The notes: a model not told the origin generated them from the sequence alone. DNA of 64,000 nt from Symsagittifera roscoffensis (GCF_963678635.1 NC_087068.1:34049436-34113435); one strand, 5' to 3'. Positions 1 to 13,145 are shown, counted from the stretch's first letter. Made by a program: numbers and translations.

Positions 1-172
1 AAGCTTATTTCATCAATACATTTCATATACCCAACGTCAAATATAGTTTTGATCGAACAATAGCTTGATTTGATGCGTTTTTTTGTTCTGAGCTAATAAT
101 TATTCTATCTGAAGCGAAGCAAGTTTGCTTCATTTTTTTGGGTTCGATTCAATTAATCAATGATTGCCTTCA

Positions 173-254
173 GACAGGGTGGCCGAGTGGTTACGCCGTT
201 GGAATATAACTCCAATATGGTCTGAGTGCGTGGCTCTGAATTCCATCTCTGTCG
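173..254 (+). pseudogene. tRNA-Ser-like, anticodon drifted (AUA)
   Basis: The acceptor GACAGGG pairs with CTCTGTC over 7 bp and the discriminator is G. The anticodon stem TTGGA/TCCAA is perfect, but the loop is ATATAAC, giving AUA instead of GCU. The B box is altered (GGCTCTGAATTCC). The A box GGCCGAGTGG is intact. Probably a pseudogene. Confidence 0.6.
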
Positions 255-892
255 AATAAGTTTTTTAAAACATCAACTGAACTCGGTGAGCACAAAAAGT
301 GATTTCTACCTAAATATGTTTAGAACTCACTAAATAATTTTTAAATCAAAGTTTTTTGAGAAAGATTCGGCAGGCAAACAATTGAAGTTTGTCTAAGCAA
401 ACTAGTCAAGCAATCAAAGTTTGAAAAACAACAAGTTTTTTCAAAAAGAAAGTCGATTGGCCAATGTTATACGTTTTTCAATCGAAACTAATCAATCAAT
501 GGAATTTCAAAAAATTGAGGTAACGTTTTTGGCCGAGCTTTCCCGCAAAAAATTATCGGTTTTCTATGGAAGCAATTAAAATTGAAGTTTTTCTTATATA
601 TTTGTTTCGATTCCTTTCATAGTTTCAAAGCTCGCTCAGAAAAACATGAAGTTTTAGCGAACTGGTTTGGTCTATGAAACGTTCTGAAATGAGTACTGTT
701 CTAAAATTAGAGTACCTACTTCAGCCTTCCAGTTTAAAGTCATAGACATCAAGTCAAATAATGCAAAGTTTTGGTAAGAGTTGATAGGTTTCATTGTTTT
801 GAGCAAAAAAAATTATTCTATTTGAAGAAAAGCAACTTTGCTTAATTCTTTTATTGGTTCGATTGCATTCACCAATGTTTGATTTCAGGTCT

Positions 893-974
893 TACAGGTT
901 GGCGGAGAGGTTAAGGCATTGAAATGCTAATCCAATATGTTCTGCGTGCGTGGGTTTGAATACCATCCCTGTCG
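893..974 (+). pseudogene. tRNA-Ser(GCU)-like
   Basis: Loop ATGCTAA keeps anticodon GCU, but one anticodon-stem pair is broken (TTGAA/TCCAA). The 5' acceptor base is lost (TACAGGT) and the B box reads GGTTTGAATACC. The mirrored partner is at 13960-14041. Confidence 0.6.
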
Positions 975-1524
975 ATTAGTTTTCTAAAACACCTGAGCTG
1001 AAATAGGTACCCACAAAAACTGATTTTTACCTAATTTTGTTAACAACTCACCAAAAACGTTTACAGATCACAAAAATTCACAGCACAAAATGGAATGCAA
1101 CCAATTGCAATTTGTCTGAGCAGACTAATCACGCAAGCAAACTTGGAAACAATTTAGAGTTATTTCATCAAGAAAATCAAATGGCCAATGTTTTCCGTTT
1201 TTAAATTGAAACAAACCCTCCAAGCGAAAAAAAACTTTGAAAAAATTAATTTTACTTTTTTGGCCGAGTTTTTCTGCAAAAAAATTACCTCCTTTGGAAG
1301 TAACCTAAGTTGAAGTTATTTTAAATTTTGTATTGCATTGTTTCATAGTTTCGAGGCTTTATTGGATTGCTTAGAAAATTTTAGCGAAACGAGTTGGCAA
1401 AGAAAACAATTTGAACTAAAACTGTACTAAAAGTAGAGTGCTTCACAATTGTTTTGAAATTTCAAACTTTGCTGCAAATTTTTTTTTGGTTCTTTTTGAT
1501 TTACCAATAGCTGACCTGTGGTCA

Positions 1525-1606
1525 GACAGGGTGGCCAAAATATAATGGCATTGGACTGCTAATTCAAAACGGTCTGCGTGCCTGGTATCGAATACCATCT
1601 GTGCCG
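1525..1606 (+). pseudogene. tRNA-Ser(GCU)-like
   Basis: GACAGGG start and anticodon loop CTGCTAA (GCU) are present. The D arm is destroyed (GGCCAAAATATAATGG) and the 3' acceptor is changed to TGTGCCG. The mirrored partner is at 13390-13471. Confidence 0.55.
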
Positions 1607-2960
1607 ACTCGTTTTTAAAAATATATGAACTGAATTCGGTAAGCCTAGAAAATGATTGTTTACCTAAGTTTGTTAAAAACTCATCGAGACAGTTGTTAGA
1701 TCACAAAAACTAAGAGAATAAATCGACTCGCCAAAATTAGCAGACTTGGCAAGCAACCAAATTTTCAATCATTTAGAATTCTTCTTGAAGCATTTCGGAT
1801 GGCTAAATATATAAGTTTTTTTATGGAAACCATTGAAGCAAAAGCATCTTGAAAAATTGCAGGTTAGTTTTGTGGCCCAAGTTTTCAGCAACAAAAAAAT
1901 ATTTTTTCAATGGGAGAATTTCGAAAATAGGTTTTTCATAAATTTTTGCTTCGCTTCGTTTCATTGTTTGAAAGCTCTAACAGGTTGCTTAGAAAAACTT
2001 GAAATTTCAGTGAAACGAGTTGGTCTATAAAACGCTTTGAACTTGTCCTGTTCTGAAACCAGAGTGCTTACCTCGTCTTTCCAGTTTTTATACAAAGATG
2101 TCAATTCTATTCTCGATCAAGCAATGGCTTGCTTTGATAGGTTTTTTTTATTTTGAACAAAACAATATTCTATTTGAAGCATAGCATCTTTGCTTCAAAA
2201 TTCTTTTGGTTCGATTTAATTTACAAGCGAATGACCTCTGGTATTAAATCCGCCGATTTGTTAAGGCATTAGACTGCTTATCCAATACGCTTTGTGTTCC
2301 TGGGTGCGAATCTCATCTCTGACAATTAGTTTTCGAAAACACCTGAACAGAATTCAGTAAGCACAAAAACTGATTTTTACCAAATTTTGTTAAAAACATA
2401 CTGAGAAATATGTCAGATCACAAGGTATTAGAAAAAAAATCGGCTCACCATTTTTTGAAATTTGTCTACGCAGTTTAGTCAAGCAAGGAAACGTTGAAAA
2501 GCTTTCAGTTTTTTCATGAAGAAAATCGGATGACCCTTGTTATAGGTTTTTCTATCGAAAACATTCAAATAATGGAATTTTGAAAATTTTCAGGTTGCTT
2601 TTTTGGTCCAGCTTTTCCACAAAAAACTATCGTTTTTCAATCGAAGCAAGACAAAATAAAATTTTCCCTAAATTTTCACTTCGCTTCGTATGATAGTTTG
2701 AAAGCTCTAACAGGTTACTTAGAAAACTTGAAAAATTGGCGAAACGATTTGGTCTATAAAGCGATTCGAACTAGTCCTGTTTCAAGACTAGAATGCTTAC
2801 TTCGTCAATACATTTAATTTACAAAAACTTCAAAACTATTTTTGATCGAACGATGGCCTGATTTGATAGTTTTTTTGATTTTTAATTTTGAGCAAAAAAA
2901 TATTATATTTAAAGCGTAGCATATCTTTGCTTCAAATTTCCAACGAATGAGTTCAGTGCA

Positions 2961-3046
2961 GACAGGGTGTCCGAGTGGCTTAGGCGAAGGATAGACTGTT
3001 AATATAATACGTTCTGTGTGCGTGGGTTCGAATTCCAGCTATGTTG
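2961..3046 (+). pseudogene. tRNA-Ser-like, anticodon GUU
   Basis: The loop CTGTTAA changes the anticodon from GCU to GUU (Asn). The A box has GTCCGAGTGG and the B box GGTTCGAATTCC. The 3' acceptor is ATGTTG and no longer pairs fully. It belongs to the 86-nt subtype (type A) that alternates with a second subtype (type B) along this arm. Confidence 0.5.
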
Positions 3047-4414
3047 ATTAGTTTTTAAAAACACCTGAAATGAATTCGGTGAGCACAACAACGTATGTTT
3101 ACCTCAATTGATAATAACTCACCGAGAAAGTTGTCAAATCACAAAAACTAAGAGAACAAATCGACTCGCCAAAATTAGCAGACTTGGCAAGCAACCAAAT
3201 TTTCAATCATTCAGAATTCTTCTTGAAGCCATTCGGATGCTTAGATATATAAGTTTTTTTATGGAAACTATTGAAGCAAAAGCATTTTGAAAAACTGCAG
3301 GTTTTTTTTTGTGGCCCAAGTTTTCAGCAACAAAATTATATTTTTTCAATGGGAGATTTTCGAAAATAGGTTTTTCCTAAATTTTTGTTTCGCTTCGTTT
3401 CATTGTTTGAAAGCTCTAACAGGTTGCTTAGAAAAACTTGAAATTTCAGTGAAACGAGTTGGTCTATAAAACACTTTGAACTTATCCTGTTCTGAAACTA
3501 GAGTGCTTACCTCGTCTTTCCAGTTTTCATACAAAGATGTCAATTCTGTTTTCGATCGAGCAATGGCTTGCTTTGATAGGTTTTATTATTTTGAACAAAA
3601 CAGTATTCTATTTTAAGCATAGCATCTTTGCTTCAAATTTTTATTGGTTCGATTCAATTTACCTGCGAATGACCTCTGGTTTTAAAATGACCGATTTGTC
3701 AAGGCATTAAACTGCTTATCCAATACGCTCTGCGTTCCTGGGTGCGAATGTCATCTCTGACGATTACTTTTAGAAAAAACCTGAACAGTAAGCACAAAAA
3801 CTGATTTTTACCAAATTTTGTTAATAATATACTGAGAAAATTGTCAGATCACAAGGTATTAGAAAAAAAATCGGCTCAACTTTTTTTGAAATTTGTCTAA
3901 GGAGTTTAGTCAAGCAAAGAAACGTTGAAAAGCTTTAAGTTTTTCCATGAAGAAAATCGGATGACCATTGTTATAGGTTTTTCTATCAAAAACAATCAAA
4001 TAATGGAACATTGAAAAATTTCAGGTTGCTTTTTGATCCAGCTTTTCCACAAAAAACTATCGTTTTTCAATGGAAGCAAGAAAAAAAACAAAATTTTCCC
4101 TAATATTTCAATTCGCTTATTATTATAGTTTGAAAGCTCTAACAGGTTGCTTAGAAAAACTTCGTTTCGCAAAAATTGGCGAAACGATTTGGTCTATAAA
4201 ACGATTTGAACTAGTCCTGTTTCAAGACTAGAATGCTTAATTCGTCAATACAACTTAATTACAAAAATTTCAAAATTATTTTTGATCGAACGATGGCTTG
4301 ATTTGATAGCTTTTATTATTTTGAGCAAAAAAAATTTTCTATTTGAAACATAGCATATCTTTGCTTCAAATTTCTATTGTTCGATTCAAATTACCAACGA
4401 ATGAAATCAGTGCA

Positions 4415-4500
4415 GACTGGGTGGTTGAGTGGTTTAGGCGATGGATAGACTGCTAATCTAATACGTTCTGTGTGCGAGAGTTCGCATCCCAACTCTGTCG
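4415..4500 (+). pseudogene. tRNA-Ser(GCU)-like, type A unit
   Basis: The anticodon stem ATAGA/TCTAA is partly paired around loop CTGCTAA (GCU). The acceptor GACTGGG pairs with CTCTGTC except at one position. The B box is degraded to AGTTCGCATCC. Confidence 0.55.
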
Positions 4501-6329
4501 ATTAGTTTTTAAAAACACCTGAACTGAATTCGATGAACACAACATTTTATGTTTACCTCAATTGATACTAACTCACCGAGACAGTTGTCAGATCACAAAA
4601 ACCAAGAGAACAAATCGACTCGCCAAAATTAGCAGACTTGGCAAGCAACAAATTTTTCAATCATTCCGAATTATATTTGAAGCAATTATAGGATGGCTAG
4701 ATATATAACTTCTTTTATGGAAATCATTGAAGCAAAAGCAGTTTGAAAAACTGCAGCTTAGTTTTGAGGCCCAAGTTTTCAGCAACAAAATTATCTTTTT
4801 TCAATGGGAGATTTTCGAAAAAAAGTTTTTTCCTAAATTTTTGTTTCGCTTCGTTTCATTGTATGAAAGTCTAACAGGTTGCTTAGAAAAACTTGAATTT
4901 TCAGTGAAACGAATTGGTCTATAAAACGCTTTGAACTTGTCCTGTTCTGAAACTAGAGTGCTTACCTCGTTTTTCCAGTTTTTATACAAAGATGTCAATT
5001 CTATTTTCGATGGAGCAATGATTTGCTTTGATAGGTTTTATTATTTTGAACAAAACAATCTTCTATTTGAAGCACAGCATCTTTGCTTCAAGTTTTTATT
5101 GGTTCGATTCAATTTACCATCGAATGACCTCTGGTAACAATTTGGCCGATTTGTTAAGGCATTAAGCTGCTAATCCAATACGTTCTGCGTTCCTGTGTGC
5201 GATTCCCATCTCTGACAATTAGTTTTCGAAAACACCTTAACAGAATTCAGTAAGCACAAAAACTGATTTTTACCAAGTTTTTTTAATATCATGCCAAGAA
5301 ATTTGTCAGACCACTAGGCATTAGAAAAAAAATTGGCTCATCATTTTTTAAAATTTGTCTAAGGAGTTTAGTCAAGCAAGGAAACGTTGAAAAGCTTTAA
5401 AATTTTTCATGACGAAAATCGGATGACGATTTTTTTTTTATAGGTTTTTCTATCGAAAACAATCAAATAATGGAATTTTGAAAAATTTCAGGTTGCTTAT
5501 TTGGTCCAGCTTTTCCACAAAAAACTATCGTTTTTCAATGCAAGGAAGACAAAACTAAATTTTCCTTAAATTTTCAATTCGCTTTGTATTAAATCCGCCG
5601 ATTTGTTAAGGCATTAGACTGCTTATCCAATACGCTTTGTGTTCCTGGGTGCGAATCTCATCTCTGACAATTAGTTTTCGAAAACACCTGAACAGAATTC
5701 AGTAAGCACAAAAACTGATTTTTACCAAATTTTGTTAAAAACATACTGAGAAATATGTCAGATCACAAGGTATTAGAAGAAGAATCGGCTCACCATTTTT
5801 TGAAATTTGTCTAAGCAGTTTACTCAAGCAAGGAAACGTTGAAAAGCTTTAAGTTTTTTCGTGAAGAAAATCGGATGAACATGGTTATACGTTTTTCTAT
5901 CGAAAACAATCAATTAATGGAACTTTGAAAAAATTCAGGTTGTTTTTTTGGTCCAGCTTTTCCACAAAAAACTATCGTTTTTCAATGGAAGCAAGACAAA
6001 AAATTAAATTTTCCTTAAATTTTCAATTCGCTTCGTATGATAGTTTGAAAGCTCTAACAGGTTGCTTAGAAAAACTTCGTTTCGCAAAAATGAGGAAACG
6101 GTTTGGTATATAAAACGATTTGAACTAGTCCTGTTTCAAGACTAGAATGTTTAATTCGTCAATACAATTTAATTACAAAATTTTCGAAATTATTTTTGAT
6201 CGAACGATGGCTTGATTTGATAGCTTTTATTCTTTTGAGCAAAAAAAAATATTCTCTTTGAAGCATGGCATATCTTTGTTTCAAATTTCTATTGTTCGAT
6301 TCAATTTACCAACGAATGAGATCAGTGCA

Positions 6330-6415
6330 AACTGGGTGGTCGAGTGGTTTAGGCGATGGATTGACTGCCTATTTAATACGTTCTGTGTGCGTTGTTTCAA
6401 ATCCCAGCTCTGTCG
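6330..6415 (+). pseudogene. tRNA-Ser-like, anticodon GCC
   Basis: The loop CTGCCTA gives GCC (Gly) within the Ser scaffold. The A box GGTCGAGTGG is fair and the B box is degraded (TGTTTCAAATCC). ATTAGTTTTT follows at 3-12 bp. Confidence 0.5.
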
Positions 6416-7071
6416 ATTAGTTTTTAAAAACATCTGAACTGAATTCGGTGAGCACAACATCTTTTGTTTAACTCAATTGATAATAACTCACCGAGAATTT
6501 GCCAGATCACAAGTTGTAGAGATAAAATCGGGTCGCAACTTTTTGGAATTCGTCTAAGCAGAGTAGTTAAGCAATTAAATGTTGGAAAATTTTAAGTTTG
6601 TTCGTGGAGAAAATCGGTTAGCCATTGTTATACGTTTTTCTTTTGAAAACATTCAAGCAATGCAATTTTGAAAATTTTTCAGGTTATTTTAATTGGTCAT
6701 GCTTTTCCACAAAAAATTGACGTTTTTCAATGGAACCAATGCAAAATTAAATTTTCCTTAGGTTTTTTTTTTCGCTTCGTTTGATAGTTCGAAAGCCTTT
6801 ATAGGTTGCTTAGAAAAGGTTCAAACGTTTGCCAAAAGAATTTGTCTATAAAATGATTTAAACTAGACCTGTTCTAGGACTAGAGTGCTTCCTTCGTCGT
6901 TACATTTTTTATAAAGAAGACTTCAAGTCTATTTTTGATCGAAAATTGGCTTGATTTCTTCTTGATAGTTTTTTTTTATTTTGATTTAAAAGCATTCTAT
7001 TTGAAGCACAGCAACTGTGCTTCAAAGTTTTATTGGTTTCATTCAAATTACCAATGAATGACCTGTGGTTA

Positions 7072-7153
7072 GACAAGATGGCCGAGCAGTTAAAGTGTTG
7101 GACTGCCAATCCAAAAAGTCCTGAGTGCGTGGATTCGAATGCCATCTCTGTCT
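7072..7153 (+). pseudogene. tRNA-Ser-like with perfect anticodon stem, anticodon GCC
   Basis: The anticodon stem TTGGA/TCCAA is perfect with loop CTGCCAA, so GCU has become GCC. The A box GGCCGAGCAG and B box GATTCGAATGCC are recognisable. Its mirror copy at 9075 carries the same anticodon, so the change predates the inversion or duplication. Confidence 0.55.
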
Positions 7154-8043
7154 ATTAGTTTTTAAAATCACCTGAACTGAACTCGGTAAGCACAACAACT
7201 GATTTTTACCTAATTTGTTAATAACTCACCACCAAATTTTCCAAATCATAAAGTTTTAGAGATGGAATCGGCTCGCAATTTTTTGAAATTAGTCTAAGCA
7301 GATTAGTCAAGCAAATAAACGTTAAAAAATTTTCAGTTTGTTCATGAAGAAAGTCGGTCGGCCAATGTTATACATTTTTCTTTTGAAGCCTTTCAAGCAA
7401 TGGATTTTTGAAAACTTCAGGTTTTTTTTGCCGAGTATTTCCACAAAAAAACAGTCGTTTTTCAATGGACGCAATTCAAAATTAAGTTTACAGGCAGCCA
7501 GAGAGGTGAAGGCGTTGAAATGCTATCAATATTTACTGAGTGCGTGTGTTCGAAAACCAGCCCTGTCCAGTAAGTTTTTGAAAACACCTGAACTGATTTC
7601 AGTAGGCACAACAACTGATGTTTACCTAAATTGATAATTACTCACCGCAAAAATTACCAGATCACAAAGTTTTGGAGACAAAATTGGCTCGCAGACTATT
7701 GGAATTTGTCAAGCAAAATTGTCAAGAAATTAAACGTTAAAATTTTTGAGGTTGTTCATGATAAACTTGACATTGGCTGACCAAAAAAGTAACTTGAAAT
7801 TTATCGAAATTCCAATAGAAAGTTTTATAACATTGGCTGACCGATTTTCTTCATGAACAAACTGAAAAATTTCAACGTTTAATTGCTTGATGAGTCTGCT
7901 GAGACGAAGTCCAATAGCTTGCGAGCAAATTTTTTTTCTAGAACTTTGTGATCTAGGAAAATTCTCGTTGAGTTATCGACAATTTAGCTAAACATCTATT
8001 GTTGTGTTAAAGAAATTCAGTTCAAGTGTGTTTAAGAACTAAT

Positions 8044-8125
8044 CGACAGATATGGGATTCGAACCCACGCAAGCAGACTTAGTTGCATAAGCAGTCCAAC
8101 GCTTTAAACACACGGTCACCCTGTC
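8044..8125 (-). pseudogene. tRNA-Ser(GCU)-like in the inverted-repeat spacer
   Basis: The B box GGTTCGAATCC is canonical, the T stem GTGGG/CCCAT pairs in four of five positions, and loop CTGCTTA keeps GCU. The D arm is altered (GACCGTGTGTTT) and one anticodon-stem pair is lost (TTGGA/TGCAA). This is the first - strand copy, next to the orientation switch. Confidence 0.6.
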
Positions 8126-9074
8126 TGACCAGAGGTCATCCGTTGGTGAATTGATTCAAACCAATAAAAATGTGAAGCAAAGATGCTCCGTTTCAAATAT
8201 AATGTTTTTTTTGGCTCAAAACAAACAAACCTATCAAATCAAGCCATTGTTCAATCAAAAATAGACTTGACACTTTGTATTTGAAATGCAATGACGAATA
8301 TAGCACTATAGTCCTAGAACAGGACTAGTTCAAATCATTTTTAGCGCAAATCGTTTCGCTGAAATTTCAAGTTTTTGAAAGCAACCTGTTACAGCTTTCA
8401 AAATATCAAAAGAAGCGAGCTAAAAAATTAAGGAAAACCTAATTTTGAATCGATTCGATTGAAAAAACGATAATTTTTTATAAAAAAAAACTGAGCCAAA
8501 AAAAAACAACCTGAATTTTTTCAAAATTCCATTGCCTGTATAGTTTCAATAAAAAAATGTATAACTTTGGCCAACCGACTTTCTTCATGAACAACCTTAA
8601 AATTTTCAACGTTTAATTGCTTGACTAGTCTGCTTAGACTAGTTTTCAAAAACTTACAGGACAGGGCTGGGTTTCGAACACACGCACGCAGTAAATATTG
8701 ATAGAAATTCAATGCCTTCACCTCTCGGCCTGCCTGTAAATTTAATTTTGAATTGCTTCCATTGAAAAACAATCGTTTTTTGTGGAAATACTCGACGAAA
8801 AAAAAACTTGAAGTTTTCAAAACTCTATTGCTTGGAAGGCTTCAATAGAAAAATGTCTAACATTGGCCAACCGACTTTCTTCATGAACAAACTTAAAATT
8901 TTTTAACGTTTATTTGCTTGACTAGTCTGCTTAGACTAATTTCAAAAAATTGCGAGCCGATTCCAGCTCTACAAGTTTATGATCTGGAAAACTTCGTGGT
9001 GAGTTATTAACAAATTAGGTAAAAATCAATTGTTGTGCTTACCGAGTTCAGTTCAAGTGTTTTTAAAAACTAAT

Positions 9075-9156
9075 AGACAGAGATGGCATTCGAACCCACG
9101 CACGCAGTACTTATTGGATTGGCAGTCCAACACTTAAACTACTCGGCCATCTTGTC
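9075..9156 (-). pseudogene. tRNA-Ser-like, anticodon GCC (mirror copy)
   Basis: Perfect anticodon stem TTGGA/TCCAA, loop CTGCCAA. The B box has GGTTCGAATGCC. The discriminator is changed from G to T. It pairs with the + strand copy at 7072. Confidence 0.55.
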
Positions 9157-11250
9157 TGACCACAGGTCAATCTTTGGTAAATTGAATCAAACCAATAAAA
9201 CGTTGAAGCACAGTTGCTGTGCTTCAAATAGAATGCTTTTAAATCAAAATAATAAAACCTATCAAATCAAGCCATTTTTCGATCAAAAATAGACTTGAAG
9301 TCTTCTTTATGAAAAATGTAACGACGAAGGAAGCACTCTAGTCTTAGAACAGGACTAGTTCAAATCTGATTATATACAAATTCTTTTGGCAAAAGTTTGA
9401 ACCTTTTCTAAGCAACCTATAAAGGCTTTCGAACTATCAAACGAAGCGAAAAAAAAACCTAAGGAAAATTTAATTTTGCATTGGTTCCATTGAAAAACTT
9501 TAATTTTTTGTGGAAAAGCATGACCAAAAAAAATAACCTGAAAAATTTTCAAAATTCCATTGCTTGAATGTTTTCAAAAGAAAAACGTATAACATTGGCC
9601 AACCGATTTTGTTCATGAACAAACTTAAAATTTTCGAACATTTAATTGCTTGACTACTCTGCTTGGACGAATTCCAAAAGGTTGCGACCCGATTCTATCT
9701 GTACAGCTTTGTGATCTGGTAAATTCTCGGTGAGGTATTATCAATTGAGGTATCAAATGATGTTGTGCTCACCGAATTCAGTTCAGGTGTTTTTAAAAAC
9801 TAATCGACAAAGCTGCAAATCGCACCGACGCACACAGAACGTATTAGATAAGCAGGCAATCCATCGCCTAAACCATTCGACCACCATGTCTGCAGTGAAC
9901 CCATTCGTTGGTAAATTGAATCGAACATAAGACGTTTGCTATGCTTCAAATAGAATATTTTTTTGCTCAAAATAATAAAAGCTATCAAATCAAGCCATCG
10001 TTCGATCAAAAATAGTTTTGAAGTTTTTGTAATCAAATTGTATTGACGAAGTAAGCATTCTAGTCTTGAAACAGGACTAGTTCAAATCGTTTTATAGACC
10101 AAATCGTATCGTCAATTTTTGCGAAACGAAGTTTTTCTAAGCAACCTGTTAGAGCTTTCAAACTATCATACAAAGCGAATTGAAAATTTAAGGAAAATTT
10201 AGTTTTGTCTTCCTTCCATTGAAAAACGATAGTTTTTTTGCGGAAAAGCTGGACCAAAAAAGCAACCTGAATTTTTTCAAAATTCCATTATTTGATTGTT
10301 TTCGATAGAAAAACGTATAACAATGGTCATCCGATTTTCTTCACGAAAAAAGTTAAATCTTTTCAACGTTTCCTTGCTTGACTAAACTGCTTAGACAAAT
10401 TTCAAAAAATGGTGAGCCGATTCTTCTTCTAATACCATGTGATCTGACAAACTTCTCGGTATGTTACTAACAAAATTTGGTATAAATCAGTTTTTGTGCT
10501 TACTGAATTCTGTTCAGGTATTCTCGAAAACTGATTGTCAGACATGGGATTCGCACCCAGGAACGCAGAGCGTATTGGATAAGCAGTTTAATGCCTTAAG
10601 AAATCGGCCAATTTAGTACCAGAAGTCATTCGCTGGTAAATTGAATCGAATCAATAAAAACTTAAAGCAAAGATGCTATGCTTCAAATAGAATATTGTTT
10701 TGTTCAAAATAATAAAACCTATCAAAGCAAGACATTGCTCGATCGAAAATAGACTTGACATGTTTGTATAAAAACTGGAAAGACGAGGTAAGCACTCTAG
10801 TTTCAGAACAGGACAAGATCAAAGCTTTTTATAGACCAATTCATTTCAATGAAAATTCAAGTTTTTCTAAGCAACCTGTTAGAGCTTTCAAATAATGAAA
10901 CGAAGCGAAACAAAAATTTAGGAAAAACGTTTTTTCGAAATTCTCCCACTGAAAAATGATAAATTTCTTCCTGAAAACTTGGGCCACAAAACTAACCTGC
11001 AGTTTTTCAAAATACTTTTGCTTCAATGGTTTCCATAAAAAAACGTATATATCTAGCCATCCGAATTGCTTCAAGAAGAATTCTGAATGATTGAAAAGTT
11101 GGTTGCTTGCCAAGTCTGCTAATTTTGGCGAGTCGATTTGTTCTCTTAGTTTTTGTGATCTGAAAACTGTCTCGGTGAGTTATTATCAATTGAGGTAAAC
11201 ATAAGTTGTTGTGCTCACCGAATTCAGTTCAGGTGTTTTTAAAAACTAAT

Positions 11251-11336
11251 CGACAGAGCTGGGATTCGAACTCACGCACACAGAACGTTTTAGATTTGCA
11301 GTCTATTCATCGCCTAAACCACTCGACCACCCCGTC
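11251..11336 (-). pseudogene. tRNA-Ser-like, type A unit
   Basis: The 3' half is well kept: AGTTCGAATCC B box and CTCTGTCG end. The anticodon loop is CTGCAAA, anticodon GCA (Cys). The A box GGTCGAGTGG is intact. Confidence 0.5.
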
Positions 11337-12429
11337 TGCACTGAACCCATTCGTTGGTAAATTGAATCGAACAATAAAAATTTGAAGCAAAGATATGCTA
11401 TGCTTCAAATAGAATAATTTTTTTGCTCAAAATAAAAAAAGCTATCAAATCAAGCCATCGTTCGATCAAAAATAGTTTCGAAGTTTTTGGTAAATAAAAT
11501 GTATTGACGAAGTAAATATTCTAATCCTGAAACAGGACTAGTTTAATTCGTTTTATAGAGCAAATCCTCTCGCCAATTTTTTAAGTTTTCTAAGCAATCT
11601 ATTAGAGCTTTCAAACTATCATACAAAGCGAATTGAAAATTTAAGGAAAATTTAGTTTTGTCTTCCTTGCATTGAAAAACGATAGTTTTTTGTGGAAAAG
11701 CTGGACCAAATAAGCAACCTGAAATTTTTCAAAATTCCATTATTTGATTGTTTTCGATAGAAAAACCTATAAAAAAAAAATCGTCATCCGATTTTCGTCA
11801 TGAAAAATTTTAAAGCTTTTCAACGTTTCCTTGCTTGACTAAACTCCTTAGACAAATTTTAAAAAATGATGAGCCAATTTTTTTTCTAATGCCTAGTGGT
11901 CTGACAAATTTCTTGGCATGATATTAAAAAAACTTGGTAAAAATCAGTTTTTGTGCTTAGTGAACTCTGTTCAGGTGTTTTCGAAAACTAATTGTCAGAG
12001 ATGGGTTTCGCACACAGGAGCGCAGAGCGTGTTGCATAAGCAGTTTAATGCCTTAACAAATCGGCCAATTTAATACCAGAGGTAAAATGAATAGAACCAA
12101 TATAATTTTGAAGCAAAGATGCTATGCTTCAAATAAAATTTTGTTTTGCTCAAAATAATGAAAACTATCAAAGCAAGCCATTGCTCGATCGAAAATAGAA
12201 TTGACATCTTTGTATAAAAACTGGAAAGACGAACTAGTTTCAGAACAAGTTCAAAGGGTTTTATAGACCAATTCATTTCACTGAAATTTCACGTTATTCT
12301 AAGCAACCTGTTAGAGCTTTCAAACAATGAAACGAAGCGAAACAAAAAATTAGAAAAAACCTATTTTCAAAATTCTCCCATTGAAAAAAGGTTGTTTTGT
12401 TGCTGAAAAGTTGGGCCGCAAAACTAAAT

Positions 12430-13145
12430 GCAGACTCGGTTTGTTTCAATATAAAAACGGAAAAAAAACGGTTTGTTTCAATATAAAAACGGAAAAAAAA
12501 TTAGAAAAAACCTATTTTCAAAATTCTCCCATTGAAAAAAGGTTGTTTTGTTGCTGAAAACTTGGGCCGCAAAACTAAATGCAGACTCGGTTTGTTTCAA
12601 TATAAAAACGGAAAAAAATTAGAAAAAACCTATTTTCAAAATTCTCCCATTGAAAAAAGGTTGTTTTGTTGCTGAAAACTTGGGCCGCAAAACTAAATGC
12701 AGTTTTTCAAAACTCTAATCTTTTCATAGACCAAATCGTTTCGCTAAAAAGTCCAGTTTTTCGCAGCCACCTGTACCTGTTAGAGGTTTGAAACTATCAA
12801 CGATGCGAAACAAAAAATTAAGGAAAACCTAATTCGATATTGCTTCCGCTGAAAAACGCTTTGTGGAAAAACTCGGCCAAAAAAGTAACCTGAAGTTTTT
12901 CAAAATTCCATACCTTGAATGGTTTCAACAGAAAAACGTACAACATTGGCCATCCGATTTTCTTCATGAACAAACTTAAAATTCTTCAACATTTGGTTGC
13001 TTGACTACTCTGCTTAGACAAAACTCGCAGACTCGGTTTGTTTCAATATAAAAACGGAAAAAAATTAGAAAAAACCTATTTTCAAAATTCTCCCATTGAA
13101 AAAAGGTTGTTTTGTTGCTGAAAACTTGGGCCGCAAAACTAAATG
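12430..13145. repeat. mosaic of short tandem duplications in the right arm
   Basis: A block starting GCAGACTCGGTTTGTTTC and running through AAAAACGG to a GGGCCGCAAAACTAAAT end recurs at about 12,430, 12,580 and 13,025. It is interrupted by about 340 bp (12,717-13,060) that is nearly identical to 14,954-15,300. This reads as local template switching or gene conversion between array units. No gene is seen. Confidence 0.65.
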
